Shown: positions 24,301 to 34,099 of the stretch, piece by piece
Position numbering within the stretch: position 1 is the stretch's first letter
How the letters are laid out: each line of letters starts with the position of its first letter
Assembly: GCA_010279815.1 (NCBI GenBank)
Contig: QEOQ01000253.1
Coordinates: 1,121,978 to 1,185,977, forward strand
Direction of reading: 5' to 3'
Source of the DNA: Brachionus plicatilis
Lineage: Eukaryota; Rotifera; Eurotatoria; Ploima; Brachionidae
Length of the DNA: 64,000 bases
Notes under the pieces: generated by a model
Database searches by the model: none
Told to the model about the DNA's origin: nothing
Seen by the model: the letters and a program-made list of their open reading frames with translations, nothing else
Made by a program: the position numbers and the translations under genes

Positions 24301-25187
24301 AACTCAATTATAATGTTACTTTATCTACAAAAAATGAGCAATAAAAATGCTTGGTACTCCCAGATATGGACTCAAGTTTGAGGGGCTCTTTGTCAGAATT
24401 GATTAAATAAACAGTTCGCACTACTGGTACGCCGATTTGTCTTGATAAAAAATTTATTATTTTTTCTTTTAAATTGTCTACTATTTACTGTTTTTTAAAG
24501 TCCAATCGAGTTGGATGAAATTCGACGAACGAGGAATCGTTGATGTCGTGATCAGTGTCTGCAAACATTTCTGTGTTTCCAGAATTTTCAGATGTTTCCT
24601 CTATTGAGCTTAATTTTTAAAACTAAATTTAATTTTGATTCATTTAAATTTAACAAAAATTACTCTAGAATCGACATTTCACTTGAGAACAAAGAAAACT
24701 TAGAAAGAAAAAATTTAAATTTCTGGAAACAAAAATTTTTTATTATTATTTACCAGATTTTTGTGTATTAAATTTTGTAAATGATTGTCATTTGATTCAC
24801 TGCTGAATTTAATTGCTTAAGTTGAAAAAAAATTTGTTATTTTTATTGAAGAAAGTTTAGTGGATTTAATTTTATTCTGTTTAAGTTTAATTAAAATAGA
24901 TAAAATCAAAAGTCATAGTTACCATCACCGTGATCGAAGAAAAAATTTGATTCTTCACAGTGCACAAACGATATGCAATTTGTTATTAGAAAAAAGACCA
25001 ATATGGTCACAGTTAAATTTAGTTTAGAATAGATGCCGATTGGAAAGCAATTTGGCGTCGAGTTGGTTTTGACCGGCATTCTAGACATTTTGAGATATTT
25101 TTTGTATTTTTCATTATTATAATCATTATTAATTTGTTGATAAAAAATGTCACTTTTATCATTTAAATTCATTTTTAAAAACAGCAA
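12372..25187 (-). CDS. TMEM131: TMEM131 family protein (collagen secretion factor)
   Basis: TMEM131 is an ER/Golgi type I membrane protein whose lumenal PapD-like region contacts procollagen and whose cytosolic tail recruits TRAPP for export (known for the family). Twenty-one minus-strand exons join in frame to about 2057 residues: 25187-24923, 24815-24754, 24722-24664, 24608-24489, 24440-24320, 24270-24157, 24104-23838, 23784-23341, 23288-23177, 23110-23014, 22962-22898, 20745-20657, 20600-20355, 20298-20176, 20123-19947, 19885-19754, 19695-19594, 19541-19435, 18123-15440, 13280-13059, 12937-12372. A hydrophobic signal/anchor lies near residue 60-75. Diagnostic blocks are VEFHPTRLDF, INLHNPTTEFLQVTEVYSSD, LEPYETKPI, NNHTAFLCIKAN and LPIELEVSQNLGIF. 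One membrane helix lies near residue 1430 (YLIYLCLILLTFLLTIIF), then a ~600-residue Lys/Ser-rich tail. The exact start is uncertain, since later Mets precede the signal. Confidence 0.93.
13620..13814. mobile_element. Short MITE with TACAGT/ACTGTA ends (TMEM131 intron 20)
   Basis: Starts TACAGTGGTTATAGTTAAAC and ends ...GGCCATAAAAAACTGTA, with TA at both outer edges. The interior carries TTTACGT/ACGTAAT words and TTAAGTAAG. Terminal matches are short, so the boundaries are tentative; the TA target and CAGT end suit a Tc1/mariner-type non-autonomous element. A further ACGTAAAATTAC patch continues to about 13990. Confidence 0.4.
14200..14336. repeat. GTCGA-word array (TMEM131 intron 20)
   Basis: About eleven GTCGA words, many as GTCGAC or AGTCGACT palindromes, lie within ~135 bp of otherwise AT-rich sequence. 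Spacing is irregular (8-20 bp). No coding frame. The density of CpG-containing hexamers is strikingly above background here. Confidence 0.7.
14677..15335. mobile_element. Inverted-repeat element (TMEM131 intron 20)
   Basis: The ~38-bp sequence starting TAAAATGTGTCATTTTGTAA and running to GACTTGGCAA recurs inverted at about 15301-15335 (TTGCCAAGTCATTTTACAAT, then ATGACACATTTTA). The ~590-bp interior shows no transposase. This is a MITE-like element of unknown superfamily that lies wholly within the intron. Confidence 0.6.
18568..18680. repeat. AAGTC-word repeat (TMEM131 intron 18)
   Basis: Overlapping AAGTCxxAAGTC words (AAGTCTCAAGTCAAGTCCAA) lead into an inverted GGACTTTT...AAAAGTC segment. 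Same low-order word type as 11560-11765. Confidence 0.5.
21168..21252 (+). pseudogene. AT-hook-like coding remnant (TMEM131 intron 11)
   Basis: The frame reads RWTKPPSAAKDVPFNKK and then RRRGRPHQNLF-stop, with an AT-hook core (RGRP) in a basic context. Upstream frames hold broken protein-like pieces (QCIESVEKWSRQYLNYD, then stop). Basic RGRP ends like this occur in several transposon proteins. A decayed transposon relic is the simplest reading. Confidence 0.3.
21397..22012. mobile_element. pogo/Tigger-like non-autonomous transposon (TMEM131 intron 11)
   Basis: Terminal inverted repeats CAGTCAACTCTCTTTAATTC and its complement GAATTAAAGAGAGTTGACTG lie at the two ends and are flanked by TA on both sides. 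CAGT-starting ends with a TA target and a short internal fragment of the transposase C-terminus are typical of internally deleted Tc1/mariner elements of the pogo/Tigger branch. The insertion contributes to one of the three long TMEM131 introns. Confidence 0.85.
21618..21794 (+). pseudogene. pogo-like transposase C-terminal remnant
   Basis: A 58-codon open frame inside the TIR element starts PFDKAFEGFKMFCKYIES and ends LDNFINHES-stop. The pattern 'A(F/L)exfxxfxxyxE' followed by a short charged tail resembles the C-terminus of Tigger/pogo-type transposases. Most of the transposase is absent. Confidence 0.5.
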
Positions 25188-28100
25188 TTGAGTAAAAATT
25201 TTAAAATTTAAACATTGACTTCTAATTTGGTTTTTCTAAATAAAATGAAAAAAAATAAAACAAAAAATTTTGTTTAACAAAAGCATCAATGTATAAAAGA
25301 AAGTTTTGAAATTCGATATAAAAAAAAGATAAAATTGTTTCTCTTTTAGATGAAAATCAATTACAAAGACAATGTTTTTCGATCAAAAGAAATGAAAATT
25401 GTTGAAAATGAGAATAAAACTATTAAATTCTAATTTTATCAAAATTTAGGAAAAAAAATAAATTATAGTTAATAATTATTCAAAGAGCAAAAATTTTGTT
25501 CATAAATTAGATACACCCACATTTATGTTCCAGGTAAATTTTAATTATTTTCACAGAAATAAACCAAATGCCTAATAAAAAATTCTAATTATTTTAAATT
25601 GGAAAAAACTATTGCTATGAATTTTTTGTAAAAAAAATTAAGTAAAAAAATGAACCCGAAAAAAAATTGATTTTTGATCAATAAATTTATCTTTCATTTG
25701 TAAAAAAATGACTCTAGATGAACTCGATTTTTACGCATCTTAATGAATAGTTTTTGAAACTCTATTTTAATTAATTATCGCCAAAAATAGGTCATATTAA
25801 TATTAATAATTCAAGCTTTATCTTTTATTCTCATTTATAAAATAGCTTGCCATATTGAGAAGGAAGGTTTTTTTTATCAAAAAGCATTCTATCTATTTTA
25901 TTTTCTTAAATTTTGATAGATTATTTAATAAAAAGTCATAGGACTCGGACTTTTAAATCGAAATTTACTTAAGCATGATATGAAAAAATTTATACCAAAT
26001 ATCGACATCTAACTTCGACATGGAAAATTTTCCATTAGTAATTGTTACCTTTAAATAAATCGTAATTTATTTTATTACTCTTATAACAATAGAGCTGTTG
26101 CTTGTAAAATATATATCAGAAATATTTTTTGCTATATCTAAACACTACCATTTATGGAGTTAAATTAAAGACTTAAAATTTACATTCAATTTGGATAAAT
26201 TGAAGGAATTTTGCCGCGGTACATTGATTTTTGGTTATTTAAAAAAAGTGTCTTTACCAATCTAAGGAGTTTGCTTGACATATAAATATTAAAATATCAA
26301 ATCTTTTGTTTATAAAAATTGCCTACATAAACAAAAATTCATTTAAATCTATTTAAATTATGATTTTAAAGCAGCTTTCCATTTTAAGTTTACTCCAAAT
26401 TTGGCAGAGTACTATTAATTAAACGAACCCATTCCCTGTTGAATATTTTTATTTTTAAATTTTTTAATTCAACAAAATTGTTTGTTTAATGTTCAAAATT
26501 AAAAAAAAATTAGTAAAAATCGATTTTTATCTGATTATTTTTCAGCTATCTCGAAATGTATTTGTCTTATCGATTGCTATTTAGCTGAGCAAACAGAAAA
26601 TGCTCGATCTTTTAGCTTGAACAGACGAGAGAATGAGAATTCGGCACGCAGATTTAACTAAATAATTGAAAAATAAATTTTCTAAATCTAATTAAAATAT
26701 TTTTTTTTAGTTTATAAACTTTTTTTACGAATTAAATGAAAAACAATATTAATTAAGAAAAAATATTTAAAATAATTAATTACTGGCCAAAATTGTGTAT
26801 AAATTGTTGATTCTTTGTTGCGTTTCAGAAATCATTGATAGGGAAAATTGGAAAGAAAATTAGCATTCTTTTCAGAAAAGTTTTTTTGCGAGCGCGATTT
26901 TAATTGAAAAGTTTTGTTGGGAGTTGGATTGGGTCGAAGTGGCGAATCGATTCCAAAATGGAATTATCTGATGTTTCGGAATAAAATTATTTCGAGAAAA
27001 AAAAATGTTGTTTAAATTGTAAATAGAACTATTATGAGTAGTTTTGGTGGTGTTGGTTGCAAATAGCTTGAAAATAAATGGAAATTTTATAATTTTTTCT
27101 CTCATATTGAAATTATAGTTGAAATTTTAATAAATTATGCTATCTTTATTAAGATTTTAAAATTAAACATTTTAGTTCGAAATCTACAAAAATAATTTGA
27201 TGAAAATTACGCTTTGAAATTTAATAGCAACAAGCACTCACTCACCAATTCTGCATACTAATGTTTTTCTTCAATGTAAAATCTAAAAGTTAAATGACGT
27301 GAGTCATCGATATTTCGAAAATCTGGAAATTCTCATGGCGACAATTTCCGATTAGAGCAAGAATAATTTTAATTTATTTCTTAGGATGATTGTGCATCGA
27401 AAATAAATTTTTACCATAGATTTACAAATGCCATGATTTAGTTAGAGAATTATTTAGTTTTAAAACAGACTAATATATTCTAATTCTAATTAGCATTCCA
27501 AATTTTTAGTTTATTAAAAACCCTATCAAGAAACCATCGAGATTAAAATACCTAAAAAAATCATCAATCTCAATTAATTGTTTTCTACTAGCATTTTAAT
27601 AGGTTTTTTCGAATTTTATTATTGTACCTGTTAAAAGCTGTCTTAAAAATTTAACAATTAAGTTTTTATAATTTAATTCACTCTTCAAAAAAAGGTCAAA
27701 TTTATTAACCACTTTGCCTAGTGACTTAATTTTTTTTTCTAAATATAAACACTTTTAATACATAAACACGAAAAATCACTTGGGCCGAATCAGAGGTGAA
27801 TTCAATGATTATTCAAATCTATGGGACATGAGAAAATATGGATAAAAATTCCAAACTGAAGACATTGTCATGAAGGACTGTTCTGGTTTAGAATATTATT
27901 TAGACTTTTTCGTGACCATTTATACTTAGTTTATGCATTTTACTCAAAAGCCTTAGAATTAAAAATCACATAAAAATACAGCGCATATTTTTTGACATCT
28001 CATAAAAGACGCTATATATAAAATTTTATATTTTTTAGAATATAAAATTAAAATTAAAAATATATTCTAAAAAATATAAAACTAAATTGAATTTTTTATT

Positions 28101-28189
28101 CATTTTTTTGTCTAGATTTACAGGTTACAAGTCTTTAATATAATGAAGACTAAATCAATTATTAGAGCTTAAATTTTCAACCTATATGC
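25188..28189. other. Intergenic, AT-rich
   Basis: The 5' flank of TMEM131 and 3 kb beyond. A perfect short hairpin lies at about 28026-28082 (TTTTATATTTTTTAGAATAT and its complement). No gene, RNA or repeat family recognised; a few short more complex patches (26,570-26,660; 27,780-27,930) do not give a sustained frame. Confidence 0.5.
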
Positions 28190-28890
28190 CTATCTGTTCA
28201 ATTTGTGGGCATCTTAGCTATGTGACTTTTGTGTGATAGCTTTTTGGCACCTCTCTTTGTTTTTCCACTCTCATTGCCCCGACATTGTGGCTTATTCACA
28301 GGCAATGCATAACCAAGTGATTCTAAATTCCGCGAAAAATTGGTTCTCATAAGCTGAGATATGGTTGCTTTCTTAGTGCGATATCAAGTGGAATATGATA
28401 TAGTCTTATAATATTGAGTATTGGACAAAAGCGCTCTGTACCTTTTACTTAATTTGAATGGATATGATCAATCTTTCAACAATGTTCATTTTTGACTCAA
28501 TCTTTTTCAGTTTGAATGCCTTTTTCTTTTACATGTTTTTTCATAATAAATCATCTAGAGCTTTGGGTTCCAAGAGGTTTGTTTCTGGTGATAGAGCCAT
28601 GGTAGTGGAAGTTAATGGCTTTTTTAAGCTTATATTTTCCAAATTACACTCCTTGTTCTTGTTCTTTTATGTTGTGGGCCATTTAAACCTAAAATTCAAT
28701 ACCTTTGGAATTAGCCACTATGTATTTTTTTTTATTTTTTTTGAAAATTTAAAAAAATTGCTTACTTTAATTTTATTCAAAAAGAAAAAATTAGAATTGA
28801 AAAAATTCCAAAAATTTAAATCTTACAAATTTTTGAATGAGACATCGGGATCGTCACTTCTTAAATATTTCCTTTTTTATTTTGGTTGTC
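28190..28890 (-). pseudogene. Decayed protein-coding block, probably transposon-derived
   Basis: This segment is visibly richer in G/C than its surroundings. On the minus strand it gives protein-like pieces in shifting frames: MALSPETNLLEPKALDDLL, GSITRNKPLG, and a basic C-terminal piece (NFSRNLESLGYALPVNK, then GKTKRGAKKLSHKSHIAK) ending in a stop. Frame changes and stops between the pieces show decay. The basic tail and piecewise preservation suggest an old transposase (piggyBac was considered, weakly). The 145-codon plus-strand ORF over the same bases is judged a shadow. Confidence 0.3.
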
Positions 28891-30451
28891 TCTGAGTCCA
28901 AAAGGTGATTAAAGTAAATTTGAATTTTTTGTTGTCGAGAAAAATGGGTTCAGTTTGGAGAGAGAATTGATGATCGAATTTATTAAGGTTTCTTGTTAAT
29001 GTTTGCATACTAAATCAATTGAAGCATTCAATTTGTGGATATCTTGTACAAACAATTGTCATATTAAATTATATCGGGCGTCAACTCTCTAGTTCAGGTA
29101 ACTCTAATTTTAAATTTATTTTAAGCTAAAATTTTCACTTTAAAGGAATGAAAACTAAAAGCTTATTAACTTGCTGATAAATAAGTATCATATGCACCTT
29201 AAGACGCCGAAAAATGAAATTATAACACATGCGATTTGTTTAGAAATGATTTTTCGACTTTCAATCAATAGCTTTAAGATCTATTTTTGAACAAAAAATG
29301 CTTAAATTATTCCAACTATTTCTGCATTTAATAAATATATCGAAAAAGAGAATCGGTCAAGCAAACAGCAAAATTGATTCAAGACAATCGACTTAATGAA
29401 ATTCTAATATTGGCATAAAAATTATGGACAACACATGAAGCCTCAAAAATTAAATTTTCTATCTAAACATTTGCCTTTAAATTATTCAATTTTCTTAAGA
29501 TAAATTGATTATTTTTCTAAATAAAACAATTTAATTTTATTTGATTTATTCAGCCTTTTGTGCTGTGAATTCATTTGGTTGATTCGTTCATAGGTATAAG
29601 ATGTGATGTAATCGATAAACAGTTGAATCTTTTAACTCAAAACTAGAAACTTTTTAGCTTTTGAACAAAAAACAAATTTTGCTTTCAGCTAACAATTAAA
29701 TTTAGAATTATGAAAATAGATTGGAACCTATTTTAGATACTGATTTAATGGTTTGGAGAAAAATTTCCGATTTTCGGTCAAAATATAGAATGTGACTTAA
29801 GAGAAAAAAATATTTATACCCTTTAATTTTAAAATAATTTAAATTTAGCTTTTTTTTCATTAAATTTTAATTAAAAATTAAAGTATTTATTTTGTTATCT
29901 AAGTTTATTATATAATGATACAAATTAATCTACATTTCGGCTATCAAGACATAGTACAGACATGGAGTAAAATTATCCCTAGTAATCAATGAAGCATTCG
30001 ATTTATTTAAATATCTAAATGAATTATGGTCTTTGGCTTGCTTTCGTACCTCGAGGTATTTGAAATTTCAATTAAAGCCCTGATGCTTTCCAAAACAAAA
30101 TTAAAAAAATATTGATTAATGATTTTTGTATAAAATACTCTAAAAATATCAAAACAAAATTAGAAATCTTTTCGAGTCTTAAATGCTTTAGGCTTTAAAG
30201 CTTTTTTTTGTAATCAACACATTATTTTTAATCCTAAGTTCATTCATTTTAATTTATTAATCTTCAAATTAATAAACTTGTAACATATTTAATTTTTGAT
30301 CATATTTTTAGTAATTTTTATTTTTAATTTTCAATCTTTTGTCAAATTTTAAAGCGACATTGATAAATTAAGCAGTCTCAGATTAACAAATATTAAGTAA
30401 AGACAAAATTGTTAAAAGTTTATTTAAAAAGCTAAAATATTAAAAAAAATA
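28891..30451. other. Intergenic, AT-rich
   Basis: 3' flank of the calmodulin-like gene. No gene or repeat recognised. Confidence 0.55.
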
Positions 30452-31077
30452 TCAATCATCAAGAATTTGGGTAAAAATCCGAATAAATTCTAGATAAAAA
30501 AAATTAATGATGTTTTTGATGGTGTAAAGTTAACCTACCTAGATAGCTGATTTTTCCATCGTGATTTACATCAGCCAGCGTCATTAGTTCATCGCATTCT
30601 CTAGAACTCAATGGTTCGCCATAATTAAGCATTATTTTTCTGAATTCATTAAAGTCAATCAACCCAGTCTGGTTCTTATCGAATCGTTTAAACGCCGAGT
30701 ACAGCAAGTTCTCAAATGATTCATCATCCTCATCATTCCAAATATTTTCCGCATATAATTTTAATTCTTCATAAGTAAGAGAGCTCTTGGCGCTTAGACC
30801 TGCTTTTAATAAGGCTTGTTGCGAGTCTCGCAGTGACGGGTTTTGACCCGTGGCTCTAATAACAGTAATAGCATCTTCTGTTCTTATAGATTGTCCTTTG
30901 TCATGAGAAATCAATTCGAAATTTACTTTAAAAATTAAATGAATAATTATTCTCCTGATAATAAATTAGTTACTTTTAAGTCTAGATTCGTTTAAATTAT
31001 TTCTAAAGCTATGCGCCTAAGGGAATAGTAAGTTAAATTGAAGATGAAAAAATAATAAAAAGCTCAAAATTTACCAT
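30452..31077 (-). CDS. Calmodulin-like EF-hand protein
   Basis: Small Ca2+-sensor-type protein. Four minus-strand exons, 31077-31075 (the ATG alone), 31016-30974, 30925-30539 and 30489-30452, join in frame to about 156 residues. It has the calmodulin layout: a first hand without usable ligands (HDKGQSIRTEDA, followed by VIRATGQNPS like calmodulin's VMRSLGQNPT), a degenerate second, then two canonical loops, DKNQTGLIDFNE and DVNHDGKISYLE, and a short end TQILDD. Only the C-terminal lobe should bind Ca2+. The final exon is needed to complete the fourth hand (YLEF); reading on past 30539 instead adds an unrelated tail. It could be a myosin light chain, centrin-like or calmodulin-like paralogue; the family cannot be fixed by eye. 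Confidence 0.85.
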
Positions 31078-31815
31078 TTTGATTTTTAATAATTCGTAAA
31101 ATAAAAATCAAAGATTTTTAAAGAGCTGTTAATATTTAGAATTAACTCCAAAAATTCGTCAATATTTAATATTTGTGGCATTGTGTTTAGGAAGTTGTAT
31201 GAAAAAAGTACCTGAGATAAGCCATTTTGTTATCAAAAAATAAATCTTGTTATTAAACATTATTCATAAGAATTTTTAGAAATTCAATAAAAAACCGTAG
31301 AAACAACTGTCATAACAACTAAATTCTGAGAAAAATCAATACTAACATTAACATTTAATATAAATCTAGGATACTGGCAAAAAAATATTTATTGAATTTT
31401 TTTTTCGAATTTACCTTTTTAAACACAAGTTCAAAATTTATTCAGCAAAATGAATTTGTTATGAACTTAAGGAATAATATTTTTTCAAGTGGAAATAAAT
31501 GAAGATTAAAATATCTTCGAAAAAGCAAATAGAGCACTCACTAATTTTAAAAAATAATCTATTTATTTTAAAATTGATTAAAAAAGAAAGGCTATTTAGA
31601 ATAAAATAAATGCTTAAGTTTTAAGACTTAAAATATTTTGCGTGATTAATTTAAAAAAATACTTTTTTCATTTATTTTTAATTTAATAATTTTACAATTT
31701 TTTACTGAATTTTGCTTAAGAATGGCCAAATATATTGAAAAAAAGTTCAGTTGATATAAAAAGTTAAAAGAAAAATCGAATTTTTTTTGTTTGTTTTTTA
31801 TGATTATATAAAATT
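31078..31815. other. Intergenic, AT-rich
   Basis: 5' flank of the calmodulin-like gene; nothing recognised. Confidence 0.55.
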
Positions 31816-32237
31816 AAAAAGAAAGAAGAAAAAACAATGAGTTCTACATTTTTTACGTGATTTTACATAATAAAAAGTAAGAAAGAGTAATATTGAGTAA
31901 TTTTTGGCAAAAAATAACTCAATATTTAAAAAAAAAATAATCAATAAAAAATAACAATAACTCAATAAAAAAATTTAAATTATTTTTTTAAAGAAATATT
32001 AAATAAAAACTTTATCGATTCCAGCATGCATTGTAATATTTTGACTGAATTTTTTTTGCCTCTTGATGAATTTAACTATGATTTTGACTTTCTCATTATT
32101 TTGAGTATTTCTTTTATAAAAGTTATTTAGATTACAATTTTTTACCAACAATTCCCCAATATTACGTTTTCTAACCTTAAATTGTGAAGATTAAGTAAAA
32201 AATGTAGAAATGTTTAATGTTTTTTCTTCTTCTATTT
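31816..32237. repeat. Fold-back element with ~110-bp arms
   Basis: Left arm AAAAAGAAAGAAGAAAAAAC...TTCTACATTTTTTAC pairs with right arm GTAAAAAATGTAGAA...GTTTTTTCTTCTTCTATTTT. Matching continues inward (GTAATATTG...TTTTTGGCAAAAAAT with its diverged complement). No ORF. ACGTAATTTTGCGTAAAATC and ACCACTGTA (32441-32449) follow downstream, so it may be part of a larger member of the ACGTAAA family. Confidence 0.65.
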
Positions 32238-32867
32238 TATTTTTAGAACCAAAAAATAAAACAAAAAAGCTCAAAAACGCCTTTATCTTCAATGTCAGCA
32301 TTTTTGGATATTTTTCCTAAAAACCTCCGTATAATTTCATTTTTTTCCAAACTACATTTGATTAGAATTATTTAAACTAACCAAATCATACGTAATTTTG
32401 CGTAAAATCACCTAAAATGGTATTTGCATAGTATTTCTTAACCACTGTAAATTAATTATTTTATCAATTTGTATGTTATTTAAGAGTCGCAAATCCCATT
32501 TCGATGCATAAAAATTAAAATGCACTTTTTCATGTTAAAAAATGTAGTTTAAACACAAAAATCCTGAAATTCAGCTGAGCCAAGTAACCGAAAATCCTAG
32601 CTTGACCTCACATTTAAAAGTAAAAATTTTAAATCAAATTAGGAAATAAATTGGAGTTTTCTAGTTAAGATGCGGGGTTAAAAACAAAGATTTTGAAAAA
32701 AATTACACGATTAAAATTACCAAAAAAAAATCATGAAAGATTAATTTTAAGTTATTAGGAAATAAATTAATTGAAATGAACTTCGCACCCACGTTTTATT
32801 TTTTGCTTAATTTTTTTTTTAATTTTGTGTAATTAAAAATTTTTTAAATATTTCGGTATTCAAAAAT

Positions 32868-33010
32868 TACAGTTCAATTTAAAACTAACTTGCAAGCATT
32901 TTATTCCTCAACTCTTCCTAGACTTTTCCTTTCCCTACTGGAATAGTTGAAGAAGAGTGGAGGAAGAGTCGAGGAACAAAATGCGTACAAGTTAGTTTTA
33001 ATTTGTACCG
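32868..33010. repeat. Short hairpin MITE
   Basis: ATTTAAAACTAACTTG...GCATTTTATTCCTC followed by AACTCTTCC is repeated inverted after a ~20-bp loop as GAAGAGTCGAGGAACAAAAT, GCGTACAAGTTAGTTTTAATT. Total ~140 bp with arms of ~55 bp. The transcript would form a long stem-loop. No coding. Confidence 0.75.
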
Positions 33011-33316
33011 TAGAAATTAACTAAGTGATTTTTTTTTAATTATTTTGATTCGATGTTTGTAAAAAAAATAATTTAATACTTTTTTTTAAAGCTAAAAATA
33101 AAAAAATTACTATAAAAATGTAGTTAAAGATAGTAAATCATAATAAATTTTTGATAAATAAATAAAGAAAAATAAAACTAATTTTAATCATAACTAATTT
33201 TGATATGAAAATTGATAATTAGCTTCTGTGGATATGAATTTTAAAAAATTGCGCCAATTTAAATCGAAGGAACTAATTAATTTAGTCAAAAATAAATTCT
33301 TAAGAAAGCAATAAAA

Positions 33317-34099
33317 ATGGTAACACTTATAATCATATGAAGACAATTAATTAGAATTTTTGTAAGGATGCCAATGAAAGTAAACAAATAGCAGCATTAG
33401 TCAAAATTCAAGAAATAGTCAATTCGAATTTAAGAACTGATCTTAAAATTGTATTTTAAATAAAACTGTATAAATGTTTTTTAATCATCATTTATTTAGG
33501 AATTTATTTCAAGAATCTTAAAAGAAATCGATGAAAGGATTTATCAACCATCTTTGTTGAACAATTCAAGTAAATCTTACTTTTACACGATTAAAGTAGC
33601 TTTTAAAAATACAAACGAAATTTTAAAAAAAGATACTGCCCGTGTGGTCGTGAACAAAAACCGGAAAACACAAGCTAAAAAATTCAGTGTTTATTTCTGC
33701 TTATTTTTGTTGAATTAAAATGGTAATGAATTTAAAATCAAGTTTAATTAAAAAAGATATTTTAGCTTTGATTTGTACAGCCCTGTCTTTGTCGCGACCA
33801 TTCAGAGTGTTGTTTATAAAAATCTACACTGTGTTTGTAAATCTGTATTTATTTTTTAAATTTAAATATCGATGAATATTTAAAATTATTTTAGTATCAA
33901 TTCAAGTTCAAGAACTCAAGGACCCAAATAAAGAACTCAGTAATTCATCTTTTTATTTATATTAATATGATATTAAAAATTATGAATTTAAGAAAAATCA
34001 GATAGCTGTATACAAAAAATTGGAATGAACGAATCCAAAGGCAGCGAAAATCTCGATAAAAACTTAGAAGAAGAATGCGGTATCTATTTTTTGATCTAA
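33317..34099 (+). CDS. Small multi-exon gene, unknown product
   Basis: No long ORF exists here, yet exons with consistent phases chain together: 33317-33319 (ATG only), 33367-33450, 33500-33643, 33806-33836, 33895-33939, 34002-34099, giving about 134 residues that start MDANESKQIAALVKIQEIVN. Exon junctions use GTATTT, GTGGTC, GTAAAT and GTAATT donors and TTTAG/CAG acceptors. The product has an amphipathic helical N-terminal half (EFISRILKEIDERIYQ), then strand-like SYFYTIKVAF and VVYKNLHCVLSIQV, and an acidic tail. The order of helices and a late hydrophobic strand faintly recalls Tctex1-type dynein light chains, but no diagnostic motif is visible. An alternative that reads through most of the fourth intron also stays in frame. 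Real but unidentified gene, or a fortuitous chain. Confidence 0.42.
33645..33801. mobile_element. Inverted-repeat element filling an intron
   Basis: The ends TGGTCGTGAACAAAAACCGG and the complement of the right end (TGGTCGCGACAAAGACAGGG) match. A related sequence, GGTCGCGACCA next to CGGTTTTTGG-type bases, is at 42280-42303. The element coincides almost exactly with the proposed 33644-33805 intron (GTGGTC...TTCAG). Confidence 0.4.

Noticed and set aside
24906..25187. Ending TMEM131 exon 1 at the in-frame stop at 24906
   Set aside because: A GATG|GTAACT donor at 24923 joins in phase to the next exon, and the family's homologous sequence continues there.
28458..28895. 145-codon plus-strand ORF with many Phe/Leu
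   Set aside because: Phe/Leu/Lys-heavy composition typical of antisense AT-rich sequence; the minus-strand frames of the same block look more like protein.
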